From: Chloroflexota bacterium
GTDB lineage: Bacteria; Chloroflexota; UBA6077; FW602-bin22
DNA: 64,000 bases
Reading direction: 5' to 3'
Assembly: GCA_004297775.1 (NCBI GenBank)
Contig: SCUE01000035.1
Location: forward strand, 1-64,000
Notes under the pieces: generated by a model
Seen by the model: the letters and a program-made list of their open reading frames with translations, nothing else
The model's database searches: none
Told to the model about the DNA's origin: nothing
Shown here: positions 10,824 through 18,954 of the stretch, piece by piece
Position numbering within the stretch: the first letter of the stretch is position 1
How the letters are laid out: the number at the start of each line of letters is the position of its first letter
Position numbers and translations under genes: made by a program

Positions 10824-10829
10824 ATTCTA
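10824..10829 (-). promoter_or_regulatory. -10 element of leaderless promoter
   Basis: On the minus strand TAGAAT ends 6 nt before the GTG start of the metalloprotease gene. There is no SD between them, so transcription would begin at or next to the start codon. Confidence 0.5.
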
Positions 10830-10897
10830 CGTGCGAGGACGTGGCAATCCGGTATCAGGTGAGTGACGGGCCGGTATGTCGCCGGATCGTGGCTCGG

Positions 10898-11845
10898 TTA
10901 GTGGCGATCTCCCCGCGCGATCGCCATCAGGTCGTCGGCCATCGACTCGACGGTGAATGCCGGTGTCCACCCCAGGTCCTCGCGCGCGGCCGCGATGCTG
11001 AGATCCCAATCGCGTGAGATGACGCTGACGGGACCGAGCATCGCGTCAGTCTTGAATGTGAACCGCGCCGATGGCACGCGCGCCTTCGCGATCGCGATCA
11101 GGTCATGGGCCGTGGCAAGTCCGGTGCTGAGGTGGTAAATGCGGCGTGGCGCGCTTCGGGCGGTGGCGAGCGCGGCGAGACCGCGGGCGGCGTCGCGCGC
11201 GTAGAGCACCGGCGTGCCAGCGGCGGGATCGACATCGATGTCATACGGCACGCCGAGAGCCGCCCGTTCGAGAATCAGCGACGTGTACATCGTGGCGGAG
11301 CCGGAACCGGCGACCCGCGATGGTCCGACAATCGCGGCCATCCGCGCGGCCCGGAAATCGACGTCCCAGCGACGCTGGTAGTAGAGACCGAGTTGCTCGG
11401 CCATGATCTTTGACTGGCCGTACCAGGTGAGCGGCTCGGCCGGCGTCACGCCCTCGACCATCGGCTGCGCGACGTGAGGACCGTAGACGGAGATCGTGCT
11501 GGCGAAGACGAACGTCGGCACGTTGTTCAGGCGGACCGCCTCGAGCAAGTTGGTCGTGCCGCCGAGATTGACGCGCATGCAGAGTTCCGGGTCGCGCTCG
11601 CAGCCCATCGTCACGATGCCGGCCAAGTGGATGATGGCGCTGAGAGGTTGGCGCGCCACGATATCCAGAATGGTGGCGCGATCGGTCACGTCGCCGAAGA
11701 CGTGAGTCGCGCGAGAAGGCAGAAACGGCGGCGTCGCCGGTGGCGGCTGCATGTCGAGTGCCACTACATCGTGGCCGCGATCGGCCAATTCGGTGGCCAG
11801 CCATCGGCCGATGTAGCCCGCGCCGCCTGTTACCAGAATCGTCAT
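10898..11845 (-). CDS. NAD-dependent epimerase/dehydratase
   Basis: A 315-residue extended short-chain dehydrogenase. The Rossmann motif TGGAGYIG is at residues 6-13. The catalytic Tyr-Lys pair is WYGQSK, and the Ser/Thr partner is in FASTISVYGP. It belongs to the UDP-glucose 4-epimerase-like group acting on nucleotide sugars or sugar acids. The start is ATG 11845, because the preceding 23 residues of the longer frame do not fit the fold. It diverges from the phosphoesterase at 12006. Confidence 0.92.
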   Translation of the reverse strand: MTILVTGGAGYIGRWLATELADRGHDVVALDMQPPPATPPFLPSRATHVFGDVTDRATILDIVARQPLSAIIHLAGIVTMGCERDPELCMRVNLGGTTNLLEAVRLNNVPTFVFASTISVYGPHVAQPMVEGVTPAEPLTWYGQSKIMAEQLGLYYQRRWDVDFRAARMAAIVGPSRVAGSGSATMYTSLILERAALGVPYDIDVDPAAGTPVLYARDAARGLAALATARSAPRRIYHLSTGLATAHDLIAIAKARVPSARFTFKTDAMLGPVSVISRDWDLSIAAAREDLGWTPAFTVESMADDLMAIARGDRH

Positions 11846-11991
11846 CTCGATCCAATGCCCCCGGTTGTCAATCTGCGCCGTGTCTCGTCGTCGCCCGCTT
11901 TCGCGACTTCGCATTACGTTCGCGACCGCGTGCGACGTCGTGAAACATCATCCGCGCTGGCGCGTCCGCGTCCACCCGCGCCGGCGGATGG

Positions 11992-11997
11992 TATCTT
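11992..11997 (+). promoter_or_regulatory. extended -10 element of leaderless promoter
   Basis: TGGTATCTT contains the hexamer TATCTT, ending 8 nt before the GTG at 12006. There is no SD. This would put the transcription start at about the start codon. Confidence 0.5.
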
Positions 11998-12005
11998 AGT
12001 GTCCG

Positions 12006-12764
12006 GTGCGCATCGGGCTGATCTCCGATTTCGAGGGATGCGCCGCGTCGCTCGAAGCCGCGCTACGTCACCTTCGCGCCGCCAGTGTCGATTTGATCGT
12101 GCACGCCGGCGATATCCTCGAAGCGCCGATCTCGCGTGACCCGCCGGCGGAGACGTTCGATCAGCTCCGCGCCTCCGGGGCGCTGGCGATTCCCGGCAAC
12201 CACGATCGCTGGCTGATCGATCTCGACACGTCGCGCTGGCCGATGACGCTCTGGCTGCGTCGTCGCCGCCGCGACGCGCTCGGCGACTGGCTCCATCTTC
12301 TTCCGGCTGGTCGTGCCGCGGTCGCCGGTGACGACCTCGCCTGGCTGCGGGCTCTGCCCGAGGATCGGGTCCTCGATGCGCCGGGCGCGCTCGGTGCCGT
12401 CTACGTCTGCCACGGGATGCCGGGGAACCCCTTCAATTCGATGTGGCCGTCCGATCCGGTCTACGACGGTAACGTCAGCGACGACGACCGGCGCGCCGCG
12501 CTCGAGCTGGATGGCATGGCCCACGCCGTGATCGTGTTATGCGGCCACGTGCCGGATCCGCTTGAGATGTGGGCAGCCCGCGCCGACGGTGCGCCGATCC
12601 GCGTCATTCGCTCGGGCGGCCGCCAGCGCGATGGCGACACCTTCCTGGCTGGCTGCGCGATCATCACGGCGGCGAACGACCGCGGACCCGACCGTTGGTC
12701 GGTCGATCACAGCTGGATCGAGTACCGACCGCGCGATCGAGCGCGGCCGATGCGAAGCCGGTAG
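12006..12764 (+). CDS. metallophosphoesterase with altered metal-site residues
   Basis: A 252-residue calcineurin-like phosphoesterase. The conserved blocks are present, but two are changed. The first motif reads SDFEG, where SDxHG is usual, so Glu10 replaces a metal-binding His. The last block reads CGHVP, where GHxH is usual. The central GD (Asp36) and GNHD (residues 64-67) are intact. The fold therefore looks sound, but the two-metal centre may be altered or inactive. It starts at GTG without an SD. A canonical relative lies at 59398-60108. Confidence 0.8.
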   Translation: MRIGLISDFEGCAASLEAALRHLRAASVDLIVHAGDILEAPISRDPPAETFDQLRASGALAIPGNHDRWLIDLDTSRWPMTLWLRRRRRDALGDWLHLLPAGRAAVAGDDLAWLRALPEDRVLDAPGALGAVYVCHGMPGNPFNSMWPSDPVYDGNVSDDDRRAALELDGMAHAVIVLCGHVPDPLEMWAARADGAPIRVIRSGGRQRDGDTFLAGCAIITAANDRGPDRWSVDHSWIEYRPRDRARPMRSR

Positions 12765-12802
12765 CGGGCGTCTCGACCCCAGCCCCCGGGAGCGCGTCAC
12801 GG

Positions 12803-13273
12803 CTATCCGGGAACGCGGAACTCCACGGCCGTGTCGAGCAACTCGACCAGATCGATGTCCACGGTGTGCTCCTCGTTCGATCGTTGGCCCTGCAGATTCA
12901 CGAACGTCATCGGACGCCCGTCGAGCGAGCGCGGCCCGATGTGCCAGGTGCCAATCGCGAACGTGAATGCCTGGTCGGGCTGAGCGATGAAAGCCCGAAT
13001 CCTGGTCGGATCGAACGCGGCCGCCGAGAGGTACGGGGGCGCGACGACGACCAGAAACGGGGTCTGAGTAACCGGAATGAACAGTTGTGTCGAGTCGAAA
13101 TGGCGATTGATCCGGCGCATCGGGCCGGTTCGGCGCGTCAGCGTCAGCCGCTCGACGAAGTACTGGCCATCCCCGCAGAATATCGGGTTTCGGCTGGCGT
13201 CGATCACCGTGCCGAACGGCGTGTACGCATCGCGGAGGAGCGGCTTCGCCTCGATCGTCACGATCTTGGTCAT
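12803..13273 (-). CDS. ureidoglycolate lyase-like cupin protein, copy 1
   Basis: A 156-residue protein of the ureidoglycolate lyase (AllA) fold family, recognised from the PFGTVID segment, the RRINRHFDSTQLFIPVT core and the TWHIGPRSLDG block. AllA releases glyoxylate and urea from ureidoglycolate in purine degradation. It is the third gene of a minus-strand operon after an amidase and a same-length paralogue. The ATG at 13273 matches the paralogue's start. Two copies in tandem suggest divergence towards another ureide or amide, so the exact substrate is open. Confidence 0.82.
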   Translation of the reverse strand: MTKIVTIEAKPLLRDAYTPFGTVIDASRNPIFCGDGQYFVERLTLTRRTGPMRRINRHFDSTQLFIPVTQTPFLVVVAPPYLSAAAFDPTRIRAFIAQPDQAFTFAIGTWHIGPRSLDGRPMTFVNLQGQRSNEEHTVDIDLVELLDTAVEFRVPG

Positions 13274-13337
13274 CGCATCATCGTCCGCGCGACGTCGGCG
13301 CGATTGCGAGCGTGCCGGTCGACGAATCGTCCACGCG

Positions 13338-13808
13338 TCACAGCGCGACCTCCACCGCGACGCCGGTCGTCGCGCCGAAATCGAGATCTTCCTGACATTC
13401 GAACTGCCGGCTTCCTTGAACGTTGATGACGGTCGTCTCTTCGCCGCCAATCGCTCGGGGCGCGATGTGCCAGACATCGACGCCGAACGTGAACGCCCTG
13501 GTTCCGTCGTTGAGAAACACCCGCACTTTGGCCGGATCGAACCCCGCCGCCGACATCGTGGCGGGCGCGACGACGAGGTAGAACGGTCGCCCATTCAGCG
13601 GAACGAAAAGCTGAATGTGATCCGGATGGCGGTTGATCCGCCGGATGGTCGGTTTGATCGGCTCCAGCGTCATCACGCGGGCGGTGTACTGGCCGGGGTC
13701 GCAGTGCAGTAACCGTCGCGATTCGTCGACGATGACGCCGAACGGCGCGAACGCCTCAGCGGTCAGTTGTTCGATCTGGACGCGCACGTGCCGGGCGGTC
13801 TCGGTCAT
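13338..13808 (-). CDS. ureidoglycolate lyase-like cupin protein, copy 2
   Basis: Exactly the same length (156 residues) as the next gene and clearly its paralogue. The shared blocks are APFGVIVDESRR, RRINRHPDHIQLFVPL and VWHIAPRAIGGE. Its ATG shares one nucleotide with the TGA of the upstream amidase gene (TGATG junction), so translation is coupled. The family reaction is ureidoglycolate to glyoxylate plus urea. The pairing with an amidase that releases ammonia or formate fits nitrogen scavenging. Confidence 0.83.
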   Translation of the reverse strand: MTETARHVRVQIEQLTAEAFAPFGVIVDESRRLLHCDPGQYTARVMTLEPIKPTIRRINRHPDHIQLFVPLNGRPFYLVVAPATMSAAGFDPAKVRVFLNDGTRAFTFGVDVWHIAPRAIGGEETTVINVQGSRQFECQEDLDFGATTGVAVEVAL

Positions 13809-14728
13809 CAGGCGCTCCTTCGCGGTGGCAGGAATCGCTTTTCGACCTTTGCCACCATCGTGTAGGCGGGATCGAAGACGTTGCCCAGATCGTACCGAAC
13901 GCACTGGCCAAGAATGGCCGAGCTATCGCGGTACGTCAGGCCGTACTCTTCTTGCATCATCCGCATCAGTTCGGTGGTGGCGTGTTGAACGCACTGGTCG
14001 AGCGGCCGTCCATTCCCAATCGCCATGATTTCTCGCTCGTTCTCGGCGCGAGGCCAGCGCACGCGTCGATTCCTGACGACGCGCGGTGTGAACTCCACGT
14101 CGAACGAAACTTCGATGCCGGTGCCGACGATCTCGCCGTCGCCCTGGACCGCGTGCCCATCGCCGATGTGGAACAACGCGCCCTCGACCGCAACCGGCAG
14201 ATAGACCGTGACGCCCTGGCGAAAACCGCGGTAATCCATGTTCCCACCGTGCTCGGCCGAGGTGGCGGTCGAGATCGCCTGACCGCCGGCCGGCGCCACG
14301 CCGAAACAGCCGATCATCGGGTCGAACGGCAACGACGCCATCGAGGCGGGACTGCCTTCGCGCTCGAGACGAGCCAGGCCGCGTTCGAGGTCCAGCGCCC
14401 ACGTCTCGAGTTCGGCCTTGGGAAGTTCCGTGACGAAGTCCGGATCGACGACCCACGGCGCAACGACGCAGTTGGTCCAGCCCTGGGCGCGGTTGGGATA
14501 GATCCGATCGAACGTCACCGCCAGCGCATCGCCGGGCGCGGCGCCTTCGACATAGAACGGTCCAGTTTGCGGATTGCCGCGTGGCGTGATCTGCGCACCG
14601 GCGCGGTCCTGCCCGCGCGCGTCGACGCACCAGGTGATGACGGTGTCGCCGTCACCGACGCGAAGAGCTGGCTCGTGCGAGCCGATCGTGGTATGGAACC
14701 GTCTCGGTTCGAAGCGGTGTATCGCCAT
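13808..14728 (-). CDS. acetamidase/formamidase family amidase
   Basis: A 306-residue FmdA/AmdA-type amidase that hydrolyses short amides to ammonia and a carboxylate. Family hallmarks are NPQTGPFYVEGAAPGDAL, FGVAPAGG and the conserved SAEHGGNMDYR. Start choice: the mRNA reads GGGAGG-ATGGCG-ATG. The first ATG touches the ribosome site, while the second lies 6 nt from it, so the start is placed at 14728. It is the first gene of a three-gene operon with the two ureidoglycolate-lyase-like genes. Confidence 0.92.
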   Translation of the reverse strand: MAIHRFEPRRFHTTIGSHEPALRVGDGDTVITWCVDARGQDRAGAQITPRGNPQTGPFYVEGAAPGDALAVTFDRIYPNRAQGWTNCVVAPWVVDPDFVTELPKAELETWALDLERGLARLEREGSPASMASLPFDPMIGCFGVAPAGGQAISTATSAEHGGNMDYRGFRQGVTVYLPVAVEGALFHIGDGHAVQGDGEIVGTGIEVSFDVEFTPRVVRNRRVRWPRAENEREIMAIGNGRPLDQCVQHATTELMRMMQEEYGLTYRDSSAILGQCVRYDLGNVFDPAYTMVAKVEKRFLPPRRSA

Positions 14729-14889
14729 CGCCATCCTCCCGTGCGCGAGGCAGGATACACGGCCGGCCTCACCGCCGCCGAGCCGCCGGGCGAGCGGCGC
14801 GCTCAGCCGAATTTCATGCGCGGTCGTCGATCGGCCGCGTCGGCGACTCCTAATGAAGATCAAACGGACCGTCGAGTAGGGTCGAGACG

Positions 14890-16032
14890 GTGAGGCAGAT
14901 CCCGATCGACCACGTGCGACCGGGAATGGTGCTCGGCCGCACGGTCTTGAACAATCGCGGCGACATCCTGTTGCGGGCCGGCACCGAATTGAACGACCGG
15001 TACGTCGAGATGCTGCGCGCGCGCGGCTACCCGATCGTGCTCGTGATCGACCCGGCGACCGATGACATCGTGTTCGCCGACGTACTGTCGGAGCGCGTGC
15101 GCGCGACCGTCACGACCGAAGTATGCCGACTGTACGGCGGCATCAGCGAAACGGCCGACGAGGCATCGATCGAAGATTCACTGGGGCGCATGCGTCAGGG
15201 CATCGTCGACATGGTCGACGAGGTGATCGAGGGCGGTTCGCTGATCGCGCTGCAAGCGATGCGCGCCCGCGACACCTACTTCTTCGAGCACGCGATCGAT
15301 GGCACGGTCGTCGCGCTCTTGATCGCCCGTCGCCTTGGCTACGATCGTCCGGCCTTGCAGCGCCTGGCGGCCGGATGCCTCACCCGCGACATCGGTATGA
15401 CACGCGTGCCACGCGCGGTCCTCGATCACCCCGGACCGCTATCACCCGATCAATGGAGGACCGTGCGGACCCATCCTGCCGCCGGATTCGCGATCTTGCG
15501 GAAGTTTCGCGAGTCCGCGGTCGTGGCGAACGCGGTTGCGCTCCAGCACCACGAACGGCAGGACGGCCTGGGCTACCCGCAGGGACTGCGGAGCACCAAT
15601 CGCATCGCGACGCACGCCGCCGCCGGCGCCGGGAACATCATCCTCGATGCCGAGATCGCCGCGGTCGCGGATGTCCACGATGCACTCGGAGCGGAGCGCT
15701 CGCACCGCGCGGCGCTGTCGCCTGAGCGGGTCGTCATCGAGCTACAGCGCCTCGCGGGAAACCATTTGAATCGGTCGATCGTCGGTCAGTTGCTCGCCAT
15801 CCTGCCCGTGTTCCCGGTTGGCTGTGAGGTGACGATCCGAAGCGGCGCGCGGCGCGGATTCCACGGCATCGTCGTGGCGGTGGATCCGAATGAACTGGCG
15901 CACCCGATCGTTCGTGTCCTGAGCGATCGCGACGGAAACCGGATCGAGCCGCTCGAGATCGACCTGCGTGAGGAACGCGCCGTCCTCGCATCGGTCACGC
16001 TGGCCGATTTCGCGACGACGCGGATCGCGTGA
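14890..16032 (+). CDS. HD-GYP-like protein with broken HD dyad
   Basis: A 380-residue protein. Residues 1-60 form a small N-terminal domain. The HD-GYP cyclic-di-GMP phosphodiesterase domain spans about 120-290. His134, His220-His221 and the GYP at 228-230 (HHERQDGLGYP) are present. The HD dyad reads TRDIG (Arg166-Asp167) where HDIG is expected, so a metal-binding His is lost. It is probably catalytically impaired and may act as a receptor or scaffold. About 80 residues follow the domain. It starts at a GTG with no strong ribosome site. Confidence 0.85.
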   Translation: MRQIPIDHVRPGMVLGRTVLNNRGDILLRAGTELNDRYVEMLRARGYPIVLVIDPATDDIVFADVLSERVRATVTTEVCRLYGGISETADEASIEDSLGRMRQGIVDMVDEVIEGGSLIALQAMRARDTYFFEHAIDGTVVALLIARRLGYDRPALQRLAAGCLTRDIGMTRVPRAVLDHPGPLSPDQWRTVRTHPAAGFAILRKFRESAVVANAVALQHHERQDGLGYPQGLRSTNRIATHAAAGAGNIILDAEIAAVADVHDALGAERSHRAALSPERVVIELQRLAGNHLNRSIVGQLLAILPVFPVGCEVTIRSGARRGFHGIVVAVDPNELAHPIVRVLSDRDGNRIEPLEIDLREERAVLASVTLADFATTRIA

Positions 16033-16115
16033 CCAATCTGTAACGGAATTCGTGGCGCGCCATGGAGTATGAAGGTTATGGTGTTCGGACGAACTCACAG
16101 CGAAGTGGGGGAGCA

Positions 16116-16286
16116 ATGACGCTCACAACTGTTCGCGTAGACACGCTGGCCGAAGTAGCTCGGGCCGCCGGACTTGATGGTGTCGATCGCGGCGCGGTGC
16201 GCCGCCTGATCTGGGCCGAAACGGGTACGGACGCGATCGACCACGATGTCGTCGAAGAAGTGGCTGCCAAGCTCCGCAAGAGCTAG
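16116..16286 (+). CDS. solo helix-turn-helix miniprotein, LacI-headpiece-like
   Basis: A 56-residue protein. TLAEVARAAGLDGVDRGAVR followed by HDVVEEVAAKL matches the spacing of the LacI-family DNA-binding headpiece (TIKDVAREAGVS... then a third helix), but there is no ligand-binding domain. The start is ATG 16116 after a purine-rich GTGGGGGAG. A free-standing headpiece could be a small repressor or a nucleoid-type protein. The resemblance is read by eye only. Confidence 0.6.
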   Translation: MTLTTVRVDTLAEVARAAGLDGVDRGAVRRLIWAETGTDAIDHDVVEEVAAKLRKS

Positions 16287-16299
16287 CCGCCCGGACGTG

Positions 16300-16320
16300 G
16301 CGCGAGCGAACCGCTCGCGC
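16300..16320 (+). terminator. hairpin after miniprotein gene
   Basis: GCGCGAGCG-AAC-CGCTCGCGC is a perfect 9-3-9 stem-loop starting 14 nt after the stop codon of the miniprotein gene. No T run follows, which is common in GC-rich genomes, so termination efficiency is uncertain. Confidence 0.6.
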
Positions 16321-16447
16321 TCGCGCGCCGACTCCATTCGACGCGCAATGAGGGCACGTTCCGGATCGTTTGCCGTCGGCGGCTGACCTTCGGATCACTC
16401 TCAGGGGTGGCTGGTTCGCGGAACCCGCGCGCTAACATCGCCGGTGC

Positions 16448-17752
16448 GTGGCACGACAGTTGTATGGTCTGGCGTGGCCCGCTTTCGCCGAGAGCGCGCT
16501 TCAGGCGCTGCTCGGCGTCGTGTCGATGGCGCTCGTCGGCCAGCTCGGCACCGAAGCGGTCGCGTCGGTCGGTCTGGCGAACCAGATTTACTTCGTCACC
16601 GTCACGGTGATGATGGGCTGGTCCATCGGAACGACCGCGCTGGTCGCGCGGCAGGTCGGCGCCGGCCAGAAGCAGACCGCCGCCACGGTCGCCATGCAGT
16701 CGACCGTCATCGGCGGCGCGCTGAGTCTGGTGATGTTGGCTGGCGCGTATCCCAGCGCCCACCTCGCGCTCGTCGCAGCGGGGGCGACACCGACCGTCGC
16801 GGCCGTCGGCGAGCCGTTTCTCAGGATACTCAGCCTCTCCATCCCCGGCATGGCGCTCATGCTGGTGTGCGGCGCGGCTCTGCGCGGCAGTGGCGACACG
16901 CGTTCGCCGATGTACGTGACAGCGATCGCCAACGGCATCAACATCGTTCTGGCGTACGCCCTCGTTCTGGGGAACCTCGGCGCGCCAGCGCTCGGCGTTG
17001 CCGGCGCCGGGCTGGCGATCGTGATCGCGCGTGGGATCGGCGCAATCTTGCTGCTGACGATCGCGGCGCGCCGATTCGGCGTTCGTCTCGATGCGTTGCG
17101 CGATGCGACGTTGGCCTGGCGGGTGGCGCGGATCGGTGGACCGGCCGCGGCCGAGCAACTCGCCGTCCAGATGGGATTCCTGGCGTTCAACCTCATCGCG
17201 ATTCGGATTGGCACGGCCGAATTCGCGGCGATGCAGATTGCGTTCAACGCCGCCCAGGTATCGCAACTTGCCGGTCAGGCGTTCGCAACCGCCGCGACGA
17301 CGCTGGTCGGCCAGCGCCTCGGGGCCGGCCGACCCGATCAAGCGCGGACCGCCGGGTGGCTCTCGACCGGTATGGCTGTCGTATGGATGACGTTGATGGG
17401 GCTCGTCTTCATCGCGTTTGGCGACCAGATCTTCCGCCTCTACGGCGCGGACGATCTCGTGCGCGAACGTGGACGTCTGGCGCTGCTCGTCATGGGCATC
17501 GGCCAGGCGCCGCAGGCGGTGTCATTCGTGCTCTCTGGTGCGTTGCGAGGCGCGGGTGACACGCGCACGACCCTGGTTGGCGGACTGATCGGGACGGTCG
17601 GACTGCGCGCCGGCGTCGCCTACGGACTCGGCATCGTCGCCGGCGTCGGCTATCCCGCCATCTGGCTCGCGTGGCTGGCCGACTGGCTGACGCGGTCAGT
17701 CATCTTCGCCTACCGATTCCGGTCCGGTCGCTGGCAGAAGGTCAGGGTGTAG
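16448..17752 (+). CDS. MATE family efflux transporter
   Basis: A 434-residue polytopic membrane protein of the NorM/DinF multidrug and toxic compound extrusion family. The two homologous halves both begin with the typical pattern, as in LAWPAFAESALQALLGVVSM and, around residue 235, IGGPAAAEQLAVQMGFLAFN. GALRGAGDTRT in the second half mirrors ALRGSGDTRS in the first. It exports drugs or metabolites in exchange for H+ or Na+. It starts at a GTG with TAACAT 9 nt upstream and no SD. It converges with the next gene, and the two stop codons fall within a 6-2-6 hairpin (17749-17762). Confidence 0.94.
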   Translation: MARQLYGLAWPAFAESALQALLGVVSMALVGQLGTEAVASVGLANQIYFVTVTVMMGWSIGTTALVARQVGAGQKQTAATVAMQSTVIGGALSLVMLAGAYPSAHLALVAAGATPTVAAVGEPFLRILSLSIPGMALMLVCGAALRGSGDTRSPMYVTAIANGINIVLAYALVLGNLGAPALGVAGAGLAIVIARGIGAILLLTIAARRFGVRLDALRDATLAWRVARIGGPAAAEQLAVQMGFLAFNLIAIRIGTAEFAAMQIAFNAAQVSQLAGQAFATAATTLVGQRLGAGRPDQARTAGWLSTGMAVVWMTLMGLVFIAFGDQIFRLYGADDLVRERGRLALLVMGIGQAPQAVSFVLSGALRGAGDTRTTLVGGLIGTVGLRAGVAYGLGIVAGVGYPAIWLAWLADWLTRSVIFAYRFRSGRWQKVRV

Positions 17753-17758
17753 GCGAGC

Positions 17759-18838
17759 CTACGGCAACGGCAACGGCACCCATGACCCCGAGGCGTGACT
17801 TCGCCCGGCCGCTTCGATCACTTCCTGAACGCGCACCGCGTCGGCGAACGTGATCGCCGGCTCGACGCCATCGCGTACCGCCCGTACGAAGTCGATCAGG
17901 GGATCGTTGGCGGTGCGGTGATGTCGCGCCGGCACCGGGATCCGCGCCATCCCGACGACCCGGTGCTGCGCCGGGCCGAGACAGACGTTGATCGCGTCGC
18001 CGCCAACGTCCGAGCGCTCGATTTCGTACTCGACCGAGCCCTTCGCGCCGTAGAGGTCGACATGCTGATAGTTGCCGCGCCCGAGACCCATTCCCGAAGC
18101 GCAGATGACGCCGGTCGCGCCGTTGGCGAATTCGACCATCAGGGTCGCCGCGTCATCGACGTCGATTCGCGCGCGGCCGCCCGACTCGGTCGCGCGTTCG
18201 GTCGTGAACGTCTTCAGCGTGGCGTTCACGCGTACGATCGATCCACAGAGCCACAGCGCCAGGTCGATGATGTGCGACCCGAGGTCGCCGAGGAGGCCAC
18301 CGCCCTCGGCGCGCGTCATTCGCCAGCGCAGGGGCGATGCCGGATCCTGGACCGATCCGTTCACGTAGGTCAGGTAGATCTGATGGATCGAACCGATCTC
18401 GCCGGTGTCGATGAGTTCTTTCATATATCGCGCGCCGGGGATGTACCGGTACCGGAAGTGCACGCCGGTCTTCTTGCCCGATCGCTCGGCGGCCGCGAGC
18501 ATTCGGCGCGCGCCGGCCAGATCGAGCGCGAGCGGCTTCTCGCAGAGGACGTGCTTGCCAGCTTCGAGAGCCGCGATCGAAATCGGCTCGTGTCCCGAGT
18601 TCGGCGTGGCGACGCTGACGACATCGACATCGGATCGACCGACCACCTCTCGCCAGTCCCGATAGCGCGCGTCGATTCCCCACATGTCGCCGGTTTCCTT
18701 CAGGGCGGCGTCGACCGGGTCGCAAATCGCGACGACGCGAGCGATCCCAAGCTTCTCAGCGTCGCGATAGGCCGGGATATGGCGGAGCCGGCTGATTCCT
18801 CCGGCGCCGATAACTGCCACGCGTAGCGGCTCGCTCAC
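17759..18838 (-). CDS. Gfo/Idh/MocA-family oxidoreductase
   Basis: A 359-residue NAD(P)-dependent sugar or polyol oxidoreductase. It has a Rossmann start (VAVIGAGGISRLRHIP), the motif GKHVLCEKPLALD with catalytic Lys, and a C-terminal alpha/beta domain with GGGLLGDLGSHIIDLALWL. GGAGGAG lies upstream of the GTG start at 18838. The next gene in the same direction is a sulfatase ending 117 bp away, so both may serve degradation of sulfated sugars. It is only distantly related to the copy at 5121-6212. Confidence 0.92.
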   Translation of the reverse strand: MSEPLRVAVIGAGGISRLRHIPAYRDAEKLGIARVVAICDPVDAALKETGDMWGIDARYRDWREVVGRSDVDVVSVATPNSGHEPISIAALEAGKHVLCEKPLALDLAGARRMLAAAERSGKKTGVHFRYRYIPGARYMKELIDTGEIGSIHQIYLTYVNGSVQDPASPLRWRMTRAEGGGLLGDLGSHIIDLALWLCGSIVRVNATLKTFTTERATESGGRARIDVDDAATLMVEFANGATGVICASGMGLGRGNYQHVDLYGAKGSVEYEIERSDVGGDAINVCLGPAQHRVVGMARIPVPARHHRTANDPLIDFVRAVRDGVEPAITFADAVRVQEVIEAAGRSHASGSWVPLPLP

Positions 18839-18954
18839 GGACGTTCTCCTCCCGATGGTGTCGATTTCGTCGGCTCCGCCGCGACGCGCCGGCGCGCAGT
18901 GGTAGCGCGGCCTCGCGTGGGCATCTTACCCGCGCTCCCTGGCAACGCGTGCGA

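Noticed and set aside
17749-17762. 6-2-6 hairpin at the convergent MATE and oxidoreductase stops as a terminator
   Set aside because: The stem is short, has no T tract and consists largely of the two stop codons, so a terminator call is not justified.
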